Assembly: GCA_050014815.1 (NCBI GenBank)
Contig: JBEKCP010000220.1
Span: 1-8,883, forward strand
DNA from: JBEKCP01 sp050014815
Lineage (GTDB): Bacteria; Planctomycetota; Planctomycetia; Pirellulales; Thermoguttaceae
Reading direction: 5' to 3'
DNA: 8,883 bases
Shown here: piece after piece, positions 5,019-8,883 of the stretch
Layout: each line of letters begins with the position of its first letter
Position numbering within the stretch: the first letter of the stretch is position 1
Made by a program: the position numbers and the translations under genes
Notes under the pieces: generated by a model
What the model saw: only the letters and a program-made list of their open reading frames with translations
Told to the model about the DNA's origin: nothing
The model's database searches: none

Positions 5019-7874
5019 ATGCCCCGATACAACCCCGCAATCATCGAGCCCAAGTGGCAGCAGTACTGGGAAACGAACCGCACGTTCGCCACGCCCAGGC
5101 TGCCCCAGGGGCCAAAAGCCTACGTCCTCGATATGTTCCCCTATCCGAGCGGCGACGGACTCCACGTCGGCCACCCGGAGGGCTACACCGCCACGGATAT
5201 CGTCTGCCGTTATCGAAGGATGCGGGGCTGGAGCGTCATGCACCCGATGGGCTGGGACGCCTTTGGCCTGCCCGCCGAACAGCACGCCAAGAAGACGGGC
5301 ACGCATCCGCGGATCACCACGGAGAAGAACACCGCCAACTTCCGCCGCCAATTGAAGATGCTGGGGTTCAGCTACGACTGGTCGCGGGAACTGGCCACGA
5401 CCGATATCGGCTATTTTCGCTGGACCCAGTTCATCTTCCTGGTGCTGTTCGACACCTGGTTCGACCGCGAGATCCAACGGGGCCGCCCGATCGCCGAGCT
5501 GCCGATCCCGCCGGAGGTGGCGGCCGCGGGGGAGGAAGCCGTCGAGCGATACCGCGACGAGCACCGCCTGGCGTACCAGATCGACGCCCCGGTGAACTGG
5601 TGCCCGGCCTTGGGGACCGTGCTGGCCAACGAAGAGGTGGTCGGCGGGGTGAGCGAGCGGGGCGGGCATCCCGTGGTGCGGATACCCTTGCGGCAGTGGA
5701 TGCTGCGAATCACCGCCTACGCCGACCGGCTCGAAAAGGACCTCGACCTCTTGGACTGGCCCGAGAGCATCAAACTCCTCCAGCGGAACTGGATCGGACG
5801 GAGCACGGGCGCGGAGGTCGATTTCTTCGTCGGCACGCAACCCGCCGCCGACGGAATGCCGCGGCAGGAGGAGTACGAGGAGGTGGTCATCGGGCGGATC
5901 GACAGCGGCTACCCGCGGACCCCTGGCGATGCCTTTCTGCGGGTCTACACCACCCGGCCCGACACGCTCTTCGGGGCCACCTACATGGTGATTGCCCCGG
6001 AGCACCCGCTGGTGGGCCGGCTCACACTGCCGGACCGGGCCGCCGAGGTCGAGCAGTATTGCCGCCGGGCCGCTTCCAAAAGCGAGCTGGACCGGACCGA
6101 TCTGGCCAAGGAGAAGACCGGCGTGTGTACCGGCTTGCATGCCGTCAACCCGGTCAACGGCAAGGCCGTTCCGATCTGGGTGGCCGACTACGTGCTGGCC
6201 GGCTACGGCACCGGGGCGATCATGGCGGTACCCGCCCACGATACCCGCGACTTCGACTTCGCCCGGAAGTTCAACCTGCCGATCGTTCCCGTGGTCGATC
6301 CGGGCCCCGAGGCCGGCTCGGTCCGCGACGACCTGCTGGCCGGCCGCGTGGCGTTCATCGCCGACGGCCGGGCCATCAACTCCGGGCGATTCACCGGCCT
6401 CACGACCGCCGAGTTCAAGCAGGAGATCGCCGAGGACCTGCTCAACAAGGGGCTGGGCTCGGCGGCCGTCAACTACAAGCTCCGCGACTGGCTCTTCAGC
6501 CGGCAGCACTTCTGGGGCGAGCCGTTCCCGATCCTGCACGAGCTGGACGCCTGGGGCCGACCGACCGGCTGGGTCCGGGCGCTGCGGCCGGAGGACCTGC
6601 CGCTGGACCTGCCCGTGAAAATGGCCTTCGATGCGGCCCACGACCGGCCCGAGCCGCCGCTGGACAAGGCGCCGGACGACTGGCTCTACGTGACCCTGGA
6701 TGGCAGGCGCTACCGCCGCGAGACGAACACCATGCCCCAATGGGCCGGCTCCTGCTGGTACTACCTCCGCTTCCTCGATCCCACCAACGACCGGGCGCTG
6801 GTAGACCCCGAGATCGAAAAGGCATGGATGCCGGTCGATCTCTACGTCGGTGGGGCGGAGCACGCCGTCTTGCACCTGCTCTACGCCCGCTTCTGGCACA
6901 AGGTGCTCTTCGACCGCGGCCACGTGAGCATGTCCGAGCCGTTCATGAAGCTGGTGAACCAGGGCATGATCCTCGGCGAGATGGAGTTCACCGGCTACCA
7001 GGCCGAAGGCGGCCGTTGGGTGACGTCGTCGGAAGTGGCGACCGGCGTGGTGCTGAAGGAGACGGGAAAGCCGGTAACGGCGGTGAAGCTCGCGGCCGAA
7101 GATGTCCAGAAGCAGGGCGAGGGTTTCGTGCTAAAGGCCGACCCGAGCATCAAGGTAGACAGCCGCTCGTACAAGATGTCGAAGGCCCGCGGCAACGTCG
7201 TCAATCCGGACCAGGTCGTGGCGGAGTACGGGGCCGACTCGCTGCGGCTCTACGAGATGTTCATGGGCCCGCTGGAGGCGGTCAAGCCGTGGAGCATGGA
7301 GGGCGTCAGCGGGGTCCGCGGCTTCCTGGACCGCGTCTGGCGGATGATCGTGGACGATCGGGCCGAGGCGATGAAGCTCAACGAAGCCGTCACGGACGCC
7401 GAGCCCACGCCCGAGCAAAACCGCGTGCTGCACAAGACGATCCACGCGGTGACCCGCGACCTGGAGCAGATGTCTTTCAACACGGCCATTGCGCGGATGA
7501 TGGAGTTCACGAATTTCTTTATGAAGGAGTCCCGGCGGCCGCGGTCGGCCATGGAGCGGCTCGTGCTCTTGCTCTCGCCCCTGGCCCCGCACATTGCCGA
7601 GGAGCTTTGGGCCCTGTTGGGGCACCCACGGACGCTGGCCTACGAGCCGTGGCCCGCGTGCGACGAGGCTCTCCTCCGCGAGGACACGGTCGAGGTGCCG
7701 GTCCAGGTCAACGGGAAGCTTCGCGGGCGGATCGCGGTGGCGGCCGAGGCCGATCGGGATGCCACCGAGTCCGCCGCCCGGGCCGACGCACGCATCGCCG
7801 CGCTCCTCTCCGGCAAGACGATCCTGAAGGTGATCGTCGTCCCCGGCCGGATGGTCAACTTCGTGGTGAAATAG
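5019..7874 (+). CDS. leuS: Leucyl-tRNA synthetase
   Basis: This 951-residue class Ia synthetase charges tRNA-Leu with leucine in the cytoplasm. The HIGH motif is HVGH (residues 49-52) in PYPSGDGLHVGH. The N-terminal region contains GWDAFGLPAEQHA and MLGFSYDWSREL. The inserted editing domain shows the threonine-rich TTRPDT (311-316) and the conserved GTGAIMAVPAHDTRD with Asp408 and Asp411, so proofreading should be active. SCWYYLRF and the second signature KMSKA (719-723, KMSKS in most relatives) lie in the catalytic half, followed by the anticodon-binding helices and a small C-terminal domain ending RMVNFVVK. It is about 90 residues longer than the E. coli enzyme. Extra length is visible before NWC (about 149-185) and before KMSKA. 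No Shine-Dalgarno precedes the ATG; heptamers are found there instead. The stop is 7 bases from the stop of the convergent queD, with no clear terminator between them. Confidence 0.97.
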   Translation: MPRYNPAIIEPKWQQYWETNRTFATPRLPQGPKAYVLDMFPYPSGDGLHVGHPEGYTATDIVCRYRRMRGWSVMHPMGWDAFGLPAEQHAKKTGTHPRITTEKNTANFRRQLKMLGFSYDWSRELATTDIGYFRWTQFIFLVLFDTWFDREIQRGRPIAELPIPPEVAAAGEEAVERYRDEHRLAYQIDAPVNWCPALGTVLANEEVVGGVSERGGHPVVRIPLRQWMLRITAYADRLEKDLDLLDWPESIKLLQRNWIGRSTGAEVDFFVGTQPAADGMPRQEEYEEVVIGRIDSGYPRTPGDAFLRVYTTRPDTLFGATYMVIAPEHPLVGRLTLPDRAAEVEQYCRRAASKSELDRTDLAKEKTGVCTGLHAVNPVNGKAVPIWVADYVLAGYGTGAIMAVPAHDTRDFDFARKFNLPIVPVVDPGPEAGSVRDDLLAGRVAFIADGRAINSGRFTGLTTAEFKQEIAEDLLNKGLGSAAVNYKLRDWLFSRQHFWGEPFPILHELDAWGRPTGWVRALRPEDLPLDLPVKMAFDAAHDRPEPPLDKAPDDWLYVTLDGRRYRRETNTMPQWAGSCWYYLRFLDPTNDRALVDPEIEKAWMPVDLYVGGAEHAVLHLLYARFWHKVLFDRGHVSMSEPFMKLVNQGMILGEMEFTGYQAEGGRWVTSSEVATGVVLKETGKPVTAVKLAAEDVQKQGEGFVLKADPSIKVDSRSYKMSKARGNVVNPDQVVAEYGADSLRLYEMFMGPLEAVKPWSMEGVSGVRGFLDRVWRMIVDDRAEAMKLNEAVTDAEPTPEQNRVLHKTIHAVTRDLEQMSFNTAIARMMEFTNFFMKESRRPRSAMERLVLLLSPLAPHIAEELWALLGHPRTLAYEPWPACDEALLREDTVEVPVQVNGKLRGRIAVAAEADRDATESAARADARIAALLSGKTILKVIVVPGRMVNFVVK

Positions 7875-7881
7875 TGCGCGT

Positions 7882-8283
7882 CTACGGAGCGTAGGTCGCC
7901 GAGCATCGCGGGGTCTCCCAGAGCCGGACCTCGCAGACGGGGAAGCCCTGGGCGGCCGCTATGTCGTAGATCAACTTGGCGATATTCTCCGCCGTCGGGT
8001 TGTCGTCCAGCAGGTACAGCGGCTCGCCGAGCTCCTGGAGGACCGGCACGGCCGGGTCGTGGCGCGAGAGGATCATCCGGTGGTCGAGGTTCTCGTCGAT
8101 CCACCGGGCAACGACCGTCTTGATGTCGCCGAAGTCGAGGACCATGGATCGGTCGTCGAGCCGGGCCGCCTGGGCCGTGATCCGCACCGTGCCGTTGTGG
8201 CCGTGCAGGTAGCGACACTTGCCCTGGTAGTTCAACAGCCGGTGGCCGTAGCAGAATTCGAGCTTTCGGGATACGCGGAACAT
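7882..8283 (-). CDS. queD: 6-carboxy-5,6,7,8-tetrahydropterin synthase
   Basis: This 133-residue protein of the PTPS/QueD family probably converts 7,8-dihydroneopterin triphosphate to 6-carboxytetrahydropterin, an early step of queuosine (preQ0) synthesis. The zinc ligands are His14 (CYGHR), His27 and His29 (LHGH). The catalytic cysteine is Cys23 in GKCRYLHGH, which places it in the QueD rather than the animal PTPS arrangement. Asp67-His68 (NLDHRM) form the rest of the catalytic set, PTAEN (96-100) is conserved, and Glu123 in LWETP is the likely pterin anchor. Length is typical. The ATG at 8283 was chosen because residues upstream are translated heptamer repeat and queC tail. It has no Shine-Dalgarno. 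It lies 22 bases downstream of queC on the same strand, an operon-like arrangement. Confidence 0.9.
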   Translation of the reverse strand: MFRVSRKLEFCYGHRLLNYQGKCRYLHGHNGTVRITAQAARLDDRSMVLDFGDIKTVVARWIDENLDHRMILSRHDPAVPVLQELGEPLYLLDDNPTAENIAKLIYDIAAAQGFPVCEVRLWETPRCSATYAP

Positions 8284-8287
8284 GTGC

Positions 8288-8322
8288 GATTTTTGATTTT
8301 GGATTTTAGATTTTGGATTTGT
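8288..8322 (-). repeat. Heptamer tandem repeat at the queC-queD junction
   Basis: Five 7-base units in exact phase read GATTTTT, GATTTTG, GATTTTA, GATTTTG and GATTTGT on the plus strand, which is AAAATC-type on the coding strand. The queC stop codon TAA (8308-8306) is formed inside the third unit, and the tract ends 4 bases before the queD start. It is strikingly AT-rich for this genome. Confidence 0.75.
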
Positions 8323-8883
8323 TTGGGATTTCGAGCTTTCGATTTGGTGCTTCCCCTCGTCCCTCGCCACTAGCGACTGCATATCGTGTCGGGTCGGGGG
8401 CGTCGATGCTGCGGAAGGCGGCGATCCGCTCGGCGCACTTGTTGCACCGCCCGCAGTGCAGACCGCCGACCGGCGCAATGCAGGAGAACGTCAATTCCAG
8501 CGGCAGCGACCGGCCCAGTTCCATCACTTGCCGCTTCTCCATTTCGGCGAAGGGGCGTAACAGCCGGACCCGGCCGCCGGTTGCGCGGGCCAGGGCCGAC
8601 TCGAAGCAGTCGAAAAACTCCGGCGATGCGTCGGCGAACGGGTTCGAGTCGAGAACCGCAAGCGCCAGGAACTCGACCGCGTTGAGCCTGCACCACAGCA
8701 GCGGCTTCAACAGGAGCAAGGCATTGCGCCCCGGAAGATAGACCGCGGTGTCGGGAGAGCCCCGCTGCGGCACATCGCGGCCCGTCAGGCTCCAGTGGTC
8801 CCCGTAGACGTCGTCGAGGGGCTCGTCGAGGACGATCAAGGGTGCGAGCCGCGGGGAGGCCAACGCGCCGAGGAATCGCCGGG
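8306..8883 (-). CDS. queC: 7-cyano-7-deazaguanine synthase, partial, divergent
   Basis: This is the C-terminal part, about 191 residues, of a QueC/ExsB-family protein; the 5' end runs off the right edge. QueC uses ATP and ammonia to turn 7-carboxy-7-deazaguanine into preQ0. The segment shows YLPGRNALLLL, matching the family YxPGRN motif. It also has the four zinc cysteines in SCIAPVGGLHCGRCNKC, with the C-x8-C-x2-C-x2-C spacing known from E. coli QueC. The ATP-binding SGGLDS loop should lie outside the window and cannot be checked. Where most QueC proteins have a D-x-SGYPDC stretch, this one has DSNPFADASPEFFDCF, so it is a divergent branch. After RIAAFRSIDAPDPTRYA the protein has a polar tail of about 23 residues that reads into the heptamer repeat before stopping, and so appears to be derived from repeat DNA. 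queD follows after 22 bases. Confidence 0.8.
   Translation of the reverse strand, partial: RRFLGALASPRLAPLIVLDEPLDDVYGDHWSLTGRDVPQRGSPDTAVYLPGRNALLLLKPLLWCRLNAVEFLALAVLDSNPFADASPEFFDCFESALARATGGRVRLLRPFAEMEKRQVMELGRSLPLELTFSCIAPVGGLHCGRCNKCAERIAAFRSIDAPDPTRYAVASGEGRGEAPNRKLEIPNKSKI

Noticed and set aside
4836..6923. A 695-codon minus-strand reading frame opposite leuS
   Set aside because: It is antisense to a well-conserved synthetase and exists because high third-position GC removes stop codons. Its translation shows no recognisable domain.
5054..7894. A 946-codon plus-strand frame overlapping leuS in a shifted frame
   Set aside because: The product is rich in Arg, Gly and Pro as expected for an off-frame reading of GC-rich DNA, while the leuS frame carries all the motifs.
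7875..7894. Bidirectional terminator between leuS and queD
   Set aside because: Only a 5-bp CTACG/CGTAG pairing is present, overlapping the queD stop codon, with no T tract on either side.
1..8883. tRNA, rRNA, CRISPR array, transposase or phage genes
   Set aside because: Both strands were read and no cloverleaf-like element, regular spaced repeat array or mobile-element protein motif was seen.

Overview
This is an 8.9 kb GC-rich chromosomal window from a bacterium, most likely a planctomycete. That guess rests on four things: a secreted beta-propeller protein with the N-terminal 'WPQFLGP' signature, a cystathionine gamma-synthase close to the plant type, weak or absent Shine-Dalgarno sites at several genes, and dispersed palindromes of a kind I associate with planctomycete genomes. 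One of these, at 1582-1640, reads as 'SPKRKRG' when translated. The assignment is inference from recalled family patterns, not a database result. No phage, IS, CRISPR, tRNA or rRNA was found.

Layout from left to right. A perfect 17-bp hairpin (140-177) lies just past the 3' end of a minus-strand gene for a secreted PQQ-like beta-propeller protein (1433 down to 195). A 393-bp gap (1434-1826) follows, holding a possible promoter, a dispersed inverted repeat and what looks like a short frameshifted relic of a plus-strand gene. Next comes a sulfur amino acid module around a divergent promoter region: plant-type cystathionine gamma-synthase on the minus strand (3092 down to 1827), then on the plus strand a 70-residue unknown protein (3359-3571) and cysteine synthase (3604-4590). 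A near-consensus sigma-54 promoter (3289-3304) precedes the small gene.

A 428-bp gap (4591-5018) is packed with palindromes and carries a good sigma-70-type promoter for leuS. leuS (5019-7874) encodes a 951-residue leucyl-tRNA synthetase. It converges with a minus-strand queC-queD pair for preQ0/queuosine synthesis: queD (8283 down to 7882) and queC, which runs off the right edge so that its ATP-binding half is not visible.

How the genes work together: CysK makes cysteine and cystathionine gamma-synthase joins cysteine to an activated homoserine, so the divergent pair covers sulfur assimilation into cysteine and on towards methionine. QueD makes 6-carboxytetrahydropterin and QueC makes preQ0; the intervening enzyme QueE is not in the window. 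The most interesting points are the apparent sigma-54 control of the unknown small gene plus cysK, a dyad overlapping that promoter, and heptameric tandem repeats that occupy the ribosome-binding region of both leuS and queD.
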